The notes beneath the pieces were generated by a model. That model saw only the letters and a program-made list of their open reading frames with translations. It was not told the origin of the DNA and made no database searches. A stretch of DNA of 64,000 nucleotides from NCBI RefSeq assembly GCF_000204645.1, contig NC_015422.1:4665001-4729000 (forward strand). Reading direction: 5' to 3'. Position numbers and translations under genes: made by a program. Below, piece by piece: positions 1 through 9,124 of this stretch (positions are counted from its first letter, which is position 1; the number at the start of each line of letters is the position of its first letter). The stretch is from Alicycliphilus denitrificans K601. Lineage in GTDB: Bacteria > Pseudomonadota > Gammaproteobacteria > Burkholderiales > Burkholderiaceae_C.

Positions 1-969
1 CACCAGTTCCTGGGGAAAGGCCGTCAGCAGCCCCGTGACCACCGCGCCAAAGATGCCCACGGCGATGTACAGCAGTCCGCAGGAAGCCGCGGCCGTGTAG
101 CGCCGCGCGCGGTCGGGGTGCGCCTCGGGCCCCATGCAGATGGCGGCGGTGATGGCGCTGAAGTTGAGGGCGAAGGCGCCGAACGGGGCCAGCGCCAGCG
201 TGGCCAGGCCCGTCATGGTGATGAGGCGCGAGACCGGCAGCTGGTAACCGGTGGCGCGCATCACGGCCACGCCCGGCAGGTTCTGCGAGGCCATGGTCAC
301 GATGAACAGCGGCAGGGCCAGGCTCATCAGCGCCTGCAGGCTGAACTGCGGCGCGGTGAATACCGGCATGGCCGGCGCCAGGTGCACGGCGGACCAGCGC
401 ATCTGCCCGCCGGCCGCCGCCCAGACGATGCCCGCGGTCAGCGTGAGCACCACGGCATAGCGCGGCAGCAGGCGGCGCGCCAGCAGGTAGGCGAGCAGCA
501 TCGCCAGCACCAGCGGCAGCGCCGTCTGCAGGGCCGCGAAGGCCTGCATGCCGAAGCGCGCCAGCACGCCCGCCAGCAGCGCCGAGGCGATTTCCATGGG
601 AATGCGGCTCATCACCCGCTCGAACCACCCGGTGACGCCGGCCAGCGTGATCAGCAGCGCGCAGACCATGAAGGCGCCGACGGCCTCGCCCATGGAAAAG
701 CCCCCCGCCAGCCCCGCTGTGGCCAGCACGGCCGCGCCCGGCGTGGACCAGGCGACCATGACCGGCTGGCGCAGGATAAGCGAGGGCACGAGCGAGCACA
801 GACCCATGCCCAGCCCCAGCGCCCACATCCAGGACGTGATCTGCTCGGGCGTGGCGCCGAACGCCTGCGCCGCCTGGAACACGATGGCCACGGAGCTGGT
901 GAAACCCACCAGCACGGCCACGAAGCCTGCCGTGAAGGCGGACAGGCTCAGGTCTTTGAAAAACTGCAT
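1..969 (-). CDS. benE: BenE-family benzoate/H+ symporter, C-terminus beyond window
   Basis: The 323 residues visible are the N-terminal part of a BenE-type membrane transporter. This family imports benzoate or related aromatic acids with protons. The protein starts MQFFKDLSLSAF and runs as a chain of hydrophobic helices. Family-like stretches are VGFTSSVAIVFQAAQA near residue 22, the motif QPVMVAWSTPGAA near residue 65, and FGAFALNFSAITAAICMGPE near residue 280. Full BenE proteins have about 390-400 residues, so roughly 70 are cut off by the window edge. No benzoate catabolic genes are adjacent here, so the substrate is not certain. A short dispersed repeat lies directly upstream. Confidence 0.85.
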   Translation of the reverse strand, partial: MQFFKDLSLSAFTAGFVAVLVGFTSSVAIVFQAAQAFGATPEQITSWMWALGLGMGLCSLVPSLILRQPVMVAWSTPGAAVLATAGLAGGFSMGEAVGAFMVCALLITLAGVTGWFERVMSRIPMEIASALLAGVLARFGMQAFAALQTALPLVLAMLLAYLLARRLLPRYAVVLTLTAGIVWAAAGGQMRWSAVHLAPAMPVFTAPQFSLQALMSLALPLFIVTMASQNLPGVAVMRATGYQLPVSRLITMTGLATLALAPFGAFALNFSAITAAICMGPEAHPDRARRYTAAASCGLLYIAVGIFGAVVTGLLTAFPQELV

Positions 970-1009
970 AGCGGCGGATTGTGGCACCGCCCTCCGGCTC
1001 GCGGAGCGC

Positions 1010-1072
1010 ATGAAACTATCAAAATAATAGCTTCCGCCGCTTTCCACACAAGGGTTGGAGGCTAAAACAATG
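1010..1072 (+). repeat. dispersed ~60 bp repeat, copy 1 (intergenic)
   Basis: AT-rich patch between benE and kup with the family order ATCAAAATAATAGCT, then GCCGCTTT, a short spacer, AAGGGTTGGAGGCTAAAA. It matches other copies in the window in order and spacing rather than base for base. Confidence 0.6.
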
Positions 1073-1102
1073 GAATATGGAATGCACCGTGCCGACGGCT
1101 GC

Positions 1103-2974
1103 TCAGATTTCGATCTTGCCGCCCAGCTCGACCACCGCGTTGCTGGGCAGGTTGAGGAATTCAGCCGCCGCGCCCGCGTTGTGGTGCATCTGGGCGAACA
1201 GCTTTTCGCGCCAGGCCGCCATGCCCCGGCCAAGGGTGGGCATGACGATCTCGCGCGAGAGGAAGTAGCTCGTGCCCATGGGGTCGAGCTTGATGCCGCG
1301 GCCGGTGATGTTGGAGAGCGCGCGCGGCAGGTTCACGTCGTTCTTGAAGCCGTAGTGCACCATCACCTGCCAGCAATCGTGGCCCAGTGACTCCACTTCG
1401 AGCCGCTTGTCCATGCCTATCCACGGGGTTTCGTGGTTGCATACAGTGACGAACAGGTTCTGCTCGTGCAGCACCTTGTTGTGCTTGAGGTTGTGCAGCA
1501 GGGCGTTGGGCACGATGCCCGGCTCGCTGGTCAGGAACACCGCCGTGCCGTCCACGCGCGCTGGCGGCGCGACGAACAGCGACTCCAGAAACTCCGCCAG
1601 CCCCAGCGCCGTGTCCTGCAGGGCCTTGTTGAGCAGTTCGCGCCCGCGCTTCCAGGTCATCATCAGCGTGTACACCAGGCCGCCGAGCAGCAGCGGGAAC
1701 CAGCCGCCCTCGACCAGCTTGAGCAGGTTGGAGCCGAAGAACAGGATGTCCACGGTGAAGAAGAAGCCTGTGGCCGCGACGCACAGCGCCAGCGGGTAGC
1801 CCCAGCCGTAGCGCACGACGAAGAAGGTGAGCACGGTGGTGATGGTCATGTCCAGCGTCACCGCAATGCCATAGGCCGCCGCCAGGTTGCTCGACGAGCG
1901 GAACAGCACCACGGCCAGCACGATCATGGCGAACAAGGCCCAGTTGACGAAAGGCATGTAGATCTGGCCCGTGTCCCAGGTGCTCGTGTGCTGTATCTGC
2001 AGCCGCGGCAGGTAGCCCAGCTGGATCACCTGCTTGGTCACGCTGAAGGCCCCCGAGATCAACGCCTGCGAGGCGATCACGGCCGCCACGGTGGCCAGGC
2101 CGACCAGCGGCAGCGTGATCCAGTCCGGCGCCAGGTGGAAGAACGGGTTGGCCACGGCCTCAGGTTCGGCCAGCAGCAGCGCGCCCTGGCCGAAATAGTT
2201 CAGCGTGAGCGCGGGCATGACGATGGAGAACCAGGCCAGCCGGATGGGCTGGCGCCCGAAGTGGCCCATGTCGGCGTACAGCGCCTCGCCGCCGGTCACG
2301 CACAGCACCACCGCCCCCAGGATGATGAAGGTGGTGCCAGGCTGGTGCGCAATGAAGCGCAGCGCGTGGTGCGGGCTCAAGGCGAACAAGATCTCCGGGT
2401 GGCCCGCGATGTGGTAGACGCCCAGCGCCCCGATGGAGAGGAACCAGAGCACCATGACCGGCCCGAAGAACCGGCCTATGCCCGCCGTGCCGCGCTTTTG
2501 CAGCAGGAACAGTCCCAACAGGATCAGCAGCGTGAGCGGTATCACCGCCCTGCGGAACGTGGGCGAGACCACGTCCAGGCCCTCCACCGCCGACAGCACT
2601 GTGATGGCCGGCGTGATGACGCCGTCGCCATAGAACAGGCAGGTGCCGAAGATGCCTATCGCCAGCATCCACTTGCGCAGGGCGGGCGCCTTGTCCTTGA
2701 CCGACTGCGAGGCCAGCGCCAGCATGGCGACCAGCCCCCCTTCGCCGTTGTTGTCGGCGCGCAACACCAAGACCACGTACTTCAGCGAGACGATGATGGT
2801 GAGCGTCCAGAACACGATGGACAGCACGCCGTACACGTTGGCGTGCGTGAACGGCACGTGGCCCGAGCCGAACACTTCCTTGAGCGTGTACAGCACACTG
2901 GTGCCGATGTCGCCATACACGACGCCGATGGCGCCCAGGGTCCTAAAGGCCAACGACGATTTGGTGTTTTGCAC
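1103..2974 (-). CDS. kup: Low-affinity potassium transport protein Kup
   Basis: Kup/HAK/KUP family K+ uptake protein of the inner membrane, 623 residues, the usual bacterial length. The family signature [16 protein letters not shown] is at residues 14-29. About twelve hydrophobic segments fill the first 430 residues and a soluble C-terminal domain follows. Kup works as a K+/H+ symporter in E. coli. It sits near gshA, trkH and trkA on the same strand, so the region collects potassium uptake functions, though a 95 bp gap separates it from gshA. The start [10 protein letters not shown] is the usual family position just before the first helix. Confidence in the family is very high. Confidence 0.95.
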   Translation of the reverse strand: MQNTKSSLAFRTLGAIGVVYGDIGTSVLYTLKEVFGSGHVPFTHANVYGVLSIVFWTLTIIVSLKYVVLVLRADNNGEGGLVAMLALASQSVKDKAPALRKWMLAIGIFGTCLFYGDGVITPAITVLSAVEGLDVVSPTFRRAVIPLTLLILLGLFLLQKRGTAGIGRFFGPVMVLWFLSIGALGVYHIAGHPEILFALSPHHALRFIAHQPGTTFIILGAVVLCVTGGEALYADMGHFGRQPIRLAWFSIVMPALTLNYFGQGALLLAEPEAVANPFFHLAPDWITLPLVGLATVAAVIASQALISGAFSVTKQVIQLGYLPRLQIQHTSTWDTGQIYMPFVNWALFAMIVLAVVLFRSSSNLAAAYGIAVTLDMTITTVLTFFVVRYGWGYPLALCVAATGFFFTVDILFFGSNLLKLVEGGWFPLLLGGLVYTLMMTWKRGRELLNKALQDTALGLAEFLESLFVAPPARVDGTAVFLTSEPGIVPNALLHNLKHNKVLHEQNLFVTVCNHETPWIGMDKRLEVESLGHDCWQVMVHYGFKNDVNLPRALSNITGRGIKLDPMGTSYFLSREIVMPTLGRGMAAWREKLFAQMHHNAGAAAEFLNLPSNAVVELGGKIEI

Positions 2975-3069
2975 GGTGCGATTCCCCTGGTCTTAAGAAC
3001 CAGAAGTTCCTGGGTTCTTTTGCGTGGCCGCCATTGTGCGCCGCCCTCGCAGGCGGCGCATGCGGGCGT

Positions 3070-4365
3070 TCAGTCGTAGATCTCGGCCTCGGGGTCCGTG
3101 GCTTCCAGCTCGTAGCTGGCGGCCAGCATGGCCAGGCGCGCGATCACGCCGTACATGTAGAAGCGGTTGGGCGCGCTCGCGCCCGGGCGGGCGCCGGGCT
3201 GGGGCAGTTGGGTGCTGTGCTGGAAGGCCAGCGGCACGAAGCTCGCGCCGGGAGCGTTCAGGTTCTCGTCCACGCCGCGCTCGGCATGCATGCGGTAGAA
3301 GCCCCCGACCACGTAGCGGTCCATCATGTAGACCACGGGCTCGGCCACGGCCTCGTGCACGCGCTCCTGGGTCAGCACGCCCTCCTGCACGATCACGTCG
3401 TGCACCTCCTGACCGTCCTTGATCACGGCCATCTTGTTGCGCGTCTTGCGGTTCAGGCCTTCGAGCTCCTTGGCGTCGTGCACGGTCATGATGCCCATGC
3501 CGTAGGTGCCGTTGTCGGCCTTGACGACGGCAAAGGGCTTTTCCTTGATGCCGTATTCCTTGTACTTGCGCCGCACCTTGGCGAGCAGCGCGTCGACCAC
3601 GCTGGCCAGCCCCTCCATGCCCGTTCCCTGGTTGAAGTCCACGCCCTCTACGTTGCCGAACAGCGGGTTGATGAGCCAGGGATCTATGCCCAGCATCTTG
3701 CCGAAGCGCTTGGCCACCTCTTCGTAGCTCTTGAAATGGTGGCTCTTCCTGCGCACGCTCCAGCCTGCGTGCAGCGGCGGCAGCAGGTACTGCTCGTACA
3801 GCTCCTCCAGGATACCCGGCGCACCGGCCGACAGGTCGTTGTTGAGCAAGATGGTACAGGGATCGAAGTTCTTCAGTCCCAGGCGGCGCTTGGTGCGGAT
3901 CACCGGCTCCAGCGTCACCGTCTCGCCGTGGGGCAGCGTGATGGTGGTGGTCTTCTTGATGTCCGGGCTGATCGAGCCCACGCGCACGTTGAGCCCAGCC
4001 ATGTTGAAGATGCGCACCAGCTGCGCCACGTTGGCCAGGTAGAAGGTGTTGCGCGAATGGTTCTCGGGGATGATGAGCAGGTTGCGCGCCTCGGGGCAGA
4101 TCTTCTCGATGGCCGCCATGGCCGCCTGCACCGCCAGCGGCAGCATCTCGTCGGTCAGGTTGTTCCAGCCGCCGGGAAACAGGTTGGTGTCCACGGGCGC
4201 CAGCTTGAAGCCGGCATTGCGGATGTCCACCGAGCTGTAGAACGGCGGCGTGTGCTCCATCCACTCCAGGCGGAACCAGCGCTCGATGGCCGGCATGGAG
4301 TCCAGGATGCGCTGCTCCAGCTCGTTGATCGGGCCTGTGAGTGCGGTGACGAGGTGCGGAACCAT
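3070..4365 (-). CDS. gshA: Glutamate--cysteine ligase (GshA type)
   Basis: First enzyme of glutathione synthesis: ATP-dependent joining of L-glutamate and L-cysteine. The protein belongs to the betaproteobacterial GshA family, distinct from the E. coli type, with conserved blocks DTNLFPGGWNNL, PENHSRN, KADNGTYGMGIM and YMYGVIARLAMLAA. I place the start at MVPHLVTALTGPINELEQ (431 residues), where family members begin. It is preceded by a GGGG stretch about 7 bases upstream. A GTG at 4413 with a GGGAGG in front would add 16 residues and lies only 20 bases after the trkH stop, so the longer form cannot be excluded. Likely cotranscribed with trkA-trkH upstream. Confidence 0.9.
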   Translation of the reverse strand: MVPHLVTALTGPINELEQRILDSMPAIERWFRLEWMEHTPPFYSSVDIRNAGFKLAPVDTNLFPGGWNNLTDEMLPLAVQAAMAAIEKICPEARNLLIIPENHSRNTFYLANVAQLVRIFNMAGLNVRVGSISPDIKKTTTITLPHGETVTLEPVIRTKRRLGLKNFDPCTILLNNDLSAGAPGILEELYEQYLLPPLHAGWSVRRKSHHFKSYEEVAKRFGKMLGIDPWLINPLFGNVEGVDFNQGTGMEGLASVVDALLAKVRRKYKEYGIKEKPFAVVKADNGTYGMGIMTVHDAKELEGLNRKTRNKMAVIKDGQEVHDVIVQEGVLTQERVHEAVAEPVVYMMDRYVVGGFYRMHAERGVDENLNAPGASFVPLAFQHSTQLPQPGARPGASAPNRFYMYGVIARLAMLAASYELEATDPEAEIYD

Positions 4366-4432
4366 ATAACCCCAGGTATTGCAGTCAAGCGCCGCATTGT
4401 AGGGACGCGGCACGCCGCCTCCCGTACGTAGT

Positions 4433-5899
4433 TCACCGACGCCAGAACGCGGGCGACAGCAGCGCCATGAAGCTCAGTATCTCCAGCCGCCCCAGCAGCA
4501 TGCCCAGGGTGCAGATCCAGATCTGGAAGTCGGTCAGCCCCGCGTAGTTGGAGCTCGGGCCTATCGTGCCCAGCCCCGGCCCCGTGCAGTGCACGCTGGC
4601 GAGCACGGCGGAGAATGCCGTCAGCGGGTCGAGGTCGGTCAGCAGCAGCACCATGCTCAGCACGATCACCGTGGCGCCGTAGACCAGCATGAAGGCCAGC
4701 ACCGAGAAGATCATGCGGTTGTCCACCACGCGCCCGCCCAACAGCACCGGCTGCACGGCGCGCGGGTGCACCAGGCGCGTGAGCTCGCGGCGCGCCTGCT
4801 GCACCAGGATCAGCATGCGCACCATCTTGATGCCGCCGCCCGTCGATCCGGCGCTCGTGGCCACGCCCGACAGGAGCAGCATGAACACCGGCGCGAACAC
4901 CGGCCAGGCCAGGTAGTCCTGCGTGGCGTAGCCCGTGGTCGTGGCCACGGACACCACGTGGAACATGCCGTGGCGCAGCGCCTGCAGCGGCTCGTACACG
5001 CCGTTGGCCCACAGCAGCAGTGCCACCAGCAAGCCCCCGCCGATCAGCACCGCCATGGTGGCGCGCACCTCGGGGTCGCGCCAGAAGCCCCGCCAGTGGC
5101 CCTTGCGCAGCGCCACGAAGTACAGCGTGAAGTTGCAGCTGGCCACCAGCATGAAGAACACCGCCATCGCCTCCAGCACGGGCGATTCGAAGAAGGCGAA
5201 GCTCGCGTCGTGCGAGGACAGGCCTCCCAAGCTCACGGTGGTGAACATGTGCATGACGGCGTCCATGGGCGTCATGCCCCCGACCCAGAAGCACAGCGCG
5301 CACACGACGGACAGCGCCGCGTACACGCCCCACAACCCCTTGGCCGTCTCCGTCATGCGCGGCGTGAGCTTGGTGTCCTTGATGGGGCCCGCGGCCTCGG
5401 CCTTGAAGAGCTGGCTGCCGCCCACGCCCAGCAGCGGCAGCACGGCCACGGCCAGGATCAGGATGCCCATGCCGCCCATCCACTGCAGGAAGGTGCGCCA
5501 GAAGTTGACCGACAGTGGCAGCGCATCCAGCCCCGAGAGCACCGTGGAGCCCGTGGTCGTCAGGCCCGAGACGGCCTCGAAGTACGCGTGCGTGAACGTG
5601 ATCGGCTGCCCCAGCTGCGCCATGGCCAGCCACAGTGGCAGGCTGGCGCACAGCGGCAGCAGCACCCACACCAGCGTCACCAGGATCACGCCGTGGCGCG
5701 GCTGCAGCTCCTGACGGTGGCCGCGCAGGAGCCACCACAGCACGAGCCCCGCCCCCAGGGTCGCCAGGACGGAGGCCGGGTAGACGCGCCACACCGCCTC
5801 CTGCAGCCACCACGACAGCAGGCCCGGCAGCACCATGCCCAGGGAGAACATGCACATGAGCATGCCCAGCACGCGCAGGACGGGGAACAGGTCGCGCAT
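4433..5899 (-). CDS. trkH: Trk potassium uptake membrane subunit TrkH
   Basis: Membrane channel subunit of the Trk K+ uptake system, 488 residues with about ten hydrophobic segments and four P-loop-like selectivity regions. The first, around SGLTTTGSTVL, and the later VATTTGYAT and TSAGSTGGGIK contain the conserved selectivity glycines. It requires the cytoplasmic regulator TrkA, whose gene lies directly upstream with a single base between the TrkA stop and this ATG, so the two are translationally coupled. The family and operon order trkA-trkH are well established in proteobacteria. Confidence 0.94.
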   Translation of the reverse strand: MRDLFPVLRVLGMLMCMFSLGMVLPGLLSWWLQEAVWRVYPASVLATLGAGLVLWWLLRGHRQELQPRHGVILVTLVWVLLPLCASLPLWLAMAQLGQPITFTHAYFEAVSGLTTTGSTVLSGLDALPLSVNFWRTFLQWMGGMGILILAVAVLPLLGVGGSQLFKAEAAGPIKDTKLTPRMTETAKGLWGVYAALSVVCALCFWVGGMTPMDAVMHMFTTVSLGGLSSHDASFAFFESPVLEAMAVFFMLVASCNFTLYFVALRKGHWRGFWRDPEVRATMAVLIGGGLLVALLLWANGVYEPLQALRHGMFHVVSVATTTGYATQDYLAWPVFAPVFMLLLSGVATSAGSTGGGIKMVRMLILVQQARRELTRLVHPRAVQPVLLGGRVVDNRMIFSVLAFMLVYGATVIVLSMVLLLTDLDPLTAFSAVLASVHCTGPGLGTIGPSSNYAGLTDFQIWICTLGMLLGRLEILSFMALLSPAFWRR

Positions 5900-5900
5900 T

Positions 5901-7376
5901 TCAGCAGAAGATGGCGTTCACGCGGAACAGTTTTTCCACCTCGCGCACCAGGCGCTTGTTCGGCAGAAAGAACACCACATGGTCGTTGCTCTCGATCACC
6001 GTGTGGCTGCGCGGGATGATGACCTCGGGCGTGCGCGGCTGCACAGGCACGATGGCGCCCTCGGGCGGCGGCGGCGCGTCCGGGTCGGGCAGGCCGCGTA
6101 CGATCAGGCCCATGTGCACAGCCGGCGGCAGCGACAGATCCTCCACGCGCCGGCCCACCACGCGCGAACTCTTGCGGTCGCCGCGCGCCACGATCTCCAG
6201 CGCCTCGGCCACGCCGCGGCGCAGGCTGTGCACTGCCTGCACGTCGCCCTGGCGCGTGTAGGCCAGCAGTTCGCCCAGCATGGCCTGCGCGGGCGTCAGG
6301 GCGATGTCGATCTGCGTGCCGTGCATCAGCTCGGCATAGGCCTGGCGGTCGATGAGCGCCAGCACGCGGCGCGCGCCCATGCGCTTAGCCAGCAGGCAAG
6401 ACATGATGTTGTTCTCGTCGTCGTTGGACAGCGCCAGGAAGAAGTCCACCTCCTCGATGCCCTCCTCGCCCAGCAGCTCCTCGTCCGACGACTCGCCCTG
6501 CAGCACCAGCACTTCCTCGGGCAGGTTCGACGCCAGCGCCACGCAGCGCTGCGCGTCGTGCTCGATGATCTTGATGTTGAAGCGCCCCTGCTCGGCCGCG
6601 AGGGCGCGCGCCAGGCGCTCGCTGACCACGCCGCCGCCGGCCATCATGATGCGGCGCACCACGCGCGGCGGCTGGCCCGGGCGCATGCGCAGCGCCGCCA
6701 GCACCTGGGGCACGCGCTCGCGGCCGGCCAGCGCGAACACCTCGTCGCCCGGCTCGATGCGCGTGGCGCCGTCGCAGGGCACGAAGCGGTCGGGCTCGTC
6801 GGGAAAGCGCCGGTAGATGGCGACGATGCGCACCGCCACGTCCGGCATCTGCTCGCGCAGCAGCTTGATCTCCAGGCCCACGGCCGGCGCGCCGGCGCGC
6901 GCGCGCGCCGACACCAGGCAGGCGCGCCCGTCGGCGAACTCGCGCACCTGCAACGCGCCGGGGTATTCCATGAGCTTGCCGATGTAGCGCACCAGCGAGT
7001 TCTCGGGGCACAGGATGTGGTCCACCGCGAAGCCCTCGCGCGAGAGCAGCGCGCTGCCGTCCTCGAAACCGTTGGTGCGCACGCGCGCGATGCAGCTCGG
7101 CACGTTGAACTGCATCTGCGCCACCTTGGCGCAGACCAGGTTGGTCTCGTCCTGCGCCGCGCAGGCGATGAGCAGGTCGGTGTCGCGCGCGCCGGCCTCG
7201 GCCAGCACGGCCGGGTCTATGCCGTTGCCTACCACGCCGCGCAGATCCAGGCGCGCCTCCAGGTCGCGCAGGCGCTGGGCATCGGTGTCGATGACGGTGA
7301 TGTCGTTGCTCTCTGACACCAGGCTGGCCGCCGCGCTCTGGCCCACGCGGCCCGCGCCCAGGATGATGATTTTCAT
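5901..7376 (-). CDS. trkA: Trk system regulatory subunit TrkA
   Basis: Cytoplasmic NAD(H)-binding gating subunit of Trk. Two tandem TrkA-N/TrkA-C modules are visible. The first Rossmann motif GAGRVG is at residues 7-12, with the acidic ribose-binding end at VIDTD near residue 28. The second glycine motif, AGGGVVS, is near residue 246. At 491 residues it is about 30 longer than E. coli TrkA. The extra length is a proline-rich stretch (PDPDAPPPPEG) in the last TrkA-C domain near residue 430. The start MKIIILGAGRVG is the usual one. A dispersed repeat abuts the start codon on its upstream side. Confidence 0.95.
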   Translation of the reverse strand: MKIIILGAGRVGQSAAASLVSESNDITVIDTDAQRLRDLEARLDLRGVVGNGIDPAVLAEAGARDTDLLIACAAQDETNLVCAKVAQMQFNVPSCIARVRTNGFEDGSALLSREGFAVDHILCPENSLVRYIGKLMEYPGALQVREFADGRACLVSARARAGAPAVGLEIKLLREQMPDVAVRIVAIYRRFPDEPDRFVPCDGATRIEPGDEVFALAGRERVPQVLAALRMRPGQPPRVVRRIMMAGGGVVSERLARALAAEQGRFNIKIIEHDAQRCVALASNLPEEVLVLQGESSDEELLGEEGIEEVDFFLALSNDDENNIMSCLLAKRMGARRVLALIDRQAYAELMHGTQIDIALTPAQAMLGELLAYTRQGDVQAVHSLRRGVAEALEIVARGDRKSSRVVGRRVEDLSLPPAVHMGLIVRGLPDPDAPPPPEGAIVPVQPRTPEVIIPRSHTVIESNDHVVFFLPNKRLVREVEKLFRVNAIFC

Positions 7377-7436
7377 ATGAAATTGGCCTCTAGACCAATG
7401 TGGATACGCTCTATCAGCTATTAAGTCAGGAGCTAA
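7377..7436 (-). repeat. dispersed ~60 bp repeat, copy 2 (trkA-proA gap)
   Basis: Read on the minus strand it gives TTAATAGCTGATAGAGCG, a short spacer, then TCTAGAGGCCAATTTCAT. It fills the whole gap between the proA stop and the trkA start, so it must form part of the trkA leader. Confidence 0.65.
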
Positions 7437-8717
7437 TCAGCCCCGCACCTCGCCCTCGCCCAGCACCACCCACTTGAGCGACGTCAGGCCCTCGATGCCC
7501 ACGGGCCCGCGCGCGTGGAACTTGTCCGTGCTGATGCCGATCTCGGCGCCCAGGCCGTACTCGAAGCCGTCGGCGAAGCGCGTGCTGGCGTTGACCATCA
7601 CGCTGGCCGAATCCACCTCGCGCAGAAAGCGCTGCGCGTGCATGTGGTCGCGCGTGAGGATGGCGTCCGTGTGGTGGCTGCCGTAGCGGTTGATGTGCGC
7701 GATGGCTTCATCCAGCCCCGCCACCACCTTCACGCTGATGATGGGCGCCAGGTACTCCTCGCTCCAATCCTGCTCGGTGGCCTCGGCCAGGTCGGCGCCC
7801 GGCACGGCGCGCAGGATGGCCAGCGCCTCGGCGTCGCCGCGCATCTGCACGCCCTTGGCGGCGTAGACGGCGCCGATCCGCGGCAGGAACCCGGCCGCCA
7901 CGCCGCGCGCCACCAGCAGGCCCTCGCTCGCGTTGCAGGGGCTGTACTTGTTCGTCTTGGCGTTGTCGGCCACGTTCACGGCCATGTCCACGTCGCAGGG
8001 GTCGTCCACGTAGGTGTGGCAGTTGCCGTCCAGGTGCTTGATGACGGGCACCTTGGCCTCGGCACTGATGCGCTCGATCAGCCCCTTGCCGCCGCGCGGG
8101 ATGATCACGTCCACGTACTCGGGCATGGCAATCAGCTGGCCCACCGCCGCGCGGTCGGTGGTCTGCACCAGCTGCACGCCGTGCTCGGGCAGGCCGGCCT
8201 CGGCCAGCGCCCGAGCCACCAGCCGTGCCAGCGCCTGGTTGGAGTCGATGGCCTCGGAACCGCCGCGCAGGATGCAGGCGTTGCCGCTCTTGATGCTCAG
8301 GGACGCCGCCTCGATGGTCACGTTGGGCCGGCTCTCGTAGATCATGCCGAAGACGCCGATGGGCACGCGCATCCGGCCCACGCGGATGCCGCTGGGCTGC
8401 TGCTTCATCCCGATGATCTCGCCGATGATGTCCGGCATGGCCGCCAGCTGCTCGCAGCCCTGGGCGCAGGTCTCGATCACCTTGGGCGTGAGCTTCAGGC
8501 GGTCCACCATGGGCTCCGCCAGGCCCGCGGCGCGCGCGCGCTCCAGGTCGCGCGCGTTGTCCAGCTGCAGCGCGCCGACGTTCTCGCGCAGCAGCCGGGC
8601 GAGCGCCAGCAACGCTTTGTTTTTAATAGCTGCTGGCGCACGCGCCATAAGCGCTGAAGCGGCTTTTGCTTGTAAACCCAACGTCTGGGTGTATTCGGCG
8701 ATGTTCAGGGCGTTCAT
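7437..8717 (-). CDS. proA: Gamma-glutamyl phosphate reductase ProA
   Basis: Second enzyme of proline synthesis: NADPH reduction of glutamate 5-phosphate to the semialdehyde. 426 residues from [14 protein letters not shown], matching the family. Conserved blocks are RRVPIGV-like [30 protein letters not shown], the catalytic-Cys region [11 protein letters not shown], and the C-terminal [18 protein letters not shown] longer reading frame upstream (to 8816) has no family support. Residues about 10-35 are encoded by an AT-rich patch that matches the dispersed repeat of this genome, yet they still align in length with E. coli ProA. proB is not in the window. Confidence 0.95.
   Translation of the reverse strand: MNALNIAEYTQTLGLQAKAASALMARAPAAIKNKALLALARLLRENVGALQLDNARDLERARAAGLAEPMVDRLKLTPKVIETCAQGCEQLAAMPDIIGEIIGMKQQPSGIRVGRMRVPIGVFGMIYESRPNVTIEAASLSIKSGNACILRGGSEAIDSNQALARLVARALAEAGLPEHGVQLVQTTDRAAVGQLIAMPEYVDVIIPRGGKGLIERISAEAKVPVIKHLDGNCHTYVDDPCDVDMAVNVADNAKTNKYSPCNASEGLLVARGVAAGFLPRIGAVYAAKGVQMRGDAEALAILRAVPGADLAEATEQDWSEEYLAPIISVKVVAGLDEAIAHINRYGSHHTDAILTRDHMHAQRFLREVDSASVMVNASTRFADGFEYGLGAEIGISTDKFHARGPVGIEGLTSLKWVVLGEGEVRG
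8611..8692 (+). repeat. dispersed repeat, copy 3, inside proA
   Basis: Contains TTTTTAATAGCTGCTGGCGC, a spacer, then CATAAGCGCTGAAGCGGCTTTTGCT, in family order. It lies fully within the proA coding region and encodes about residues 9-36 in frame. Confidence 0.6.
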
Positions 8718-8788
8718 GCGCGAATTGTGGCGCAGTTCGGCACTGCCGGCGCCATGGCCTGGGCCGCCCATTGCGGGAGCGCCGCGCG

Positions 8789-9124
8789 TCAGCCCACGCG
8801 CTGCAGTTTCACGCACGCGCCTTGCGCGGCGGCCACATGCTCCGTGCTGATGTACCGCAGCGTGCCGCGGCCGTCCAGGACGCGCGCCTGCAGCGCGAGC
8901 TCGGACGTGGGCCGGCCCAGCAGGCCCGCCGGGTCGGCCCAGTCCAGGCGAAACGCACTGGCGTCGCCATGCACCGGCGCGCGCACCGGGGCGGCATATT
9001 GCGCGACCAGCGGCGCCGCGGCGTCCTGGCGCCCGACGTCGCGCAGCTCGACCGTGAGCACCAGCTCAGCGCCGCTCGGCGGTGCGTCGCTGGGCCATAG
9101 CACCTGACCTTCGAGATGGGGCAT
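8789..9124 (-). CDS. YbaY/YscW-like small beta-sandwich protein
   Basis: A 111-residue protein resembling the YbaY / YscW (type III pilotin-like) domain. The pattern is [20 protein letters not shown], then ELRDVG, then a P-rich strand, FRLDW, and [19 protein letters not shown] near residue 75. I chose MPHLEGQV because the domain begins there. The longer frame to 9217 only adds sequence antisense-like in composition. It has no signal peptide or lipobox, unlike enterobacterial YbaY. Its start lies inside the 3' end of the ATP-grasp gene (59 base overlap), so it is probably the third gene of that operon. Function unknown; it may bind or chaperone a product of the system. The 3' end carries one copy of a 16 bp direct repeat that flanks the locus. 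Confidence 0.65.
   Translation of the reverse strand: MPHLEGQVLWPSDAPPSGAELVLTVELRDVGRQDAAAPLVAQYAAPVRAPVHGDASAFRLDWADPAGLLGRPTSELALQARVLDGRGTLRYISTEHVAAAQGACVKLQRVG
8804..8819. repeat. 16 bp direct repeat, left copy
   Basis: CAGTTTCACGCACGCG occurs here and again, unchanged, at 11607-11622. The two copies bracket the protease / ATP-grasp / YbaY-like gene set. This copy encodes Ala-Cys-Val-Lys-Leu near the C-terminus of the YbaY-like protein. Confidence 0.7.

Noticed and set aside
118..1065. Long plus-strand open frame opposite benE
   Set aside because: Composition is Arg/Gly/His/Gln-rich low complexity, typical of an antisense frame in GC-rich DNA; the minus strand gives a clean membrane transporter.
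2994..3019. AAGAACC / GGGTTCTT hairpin between gshA and kup
   Set aside because: The T-run lies on the plus side, where no gene ends; on the minus strand it lacks a tail, so it is not a supported terminator.
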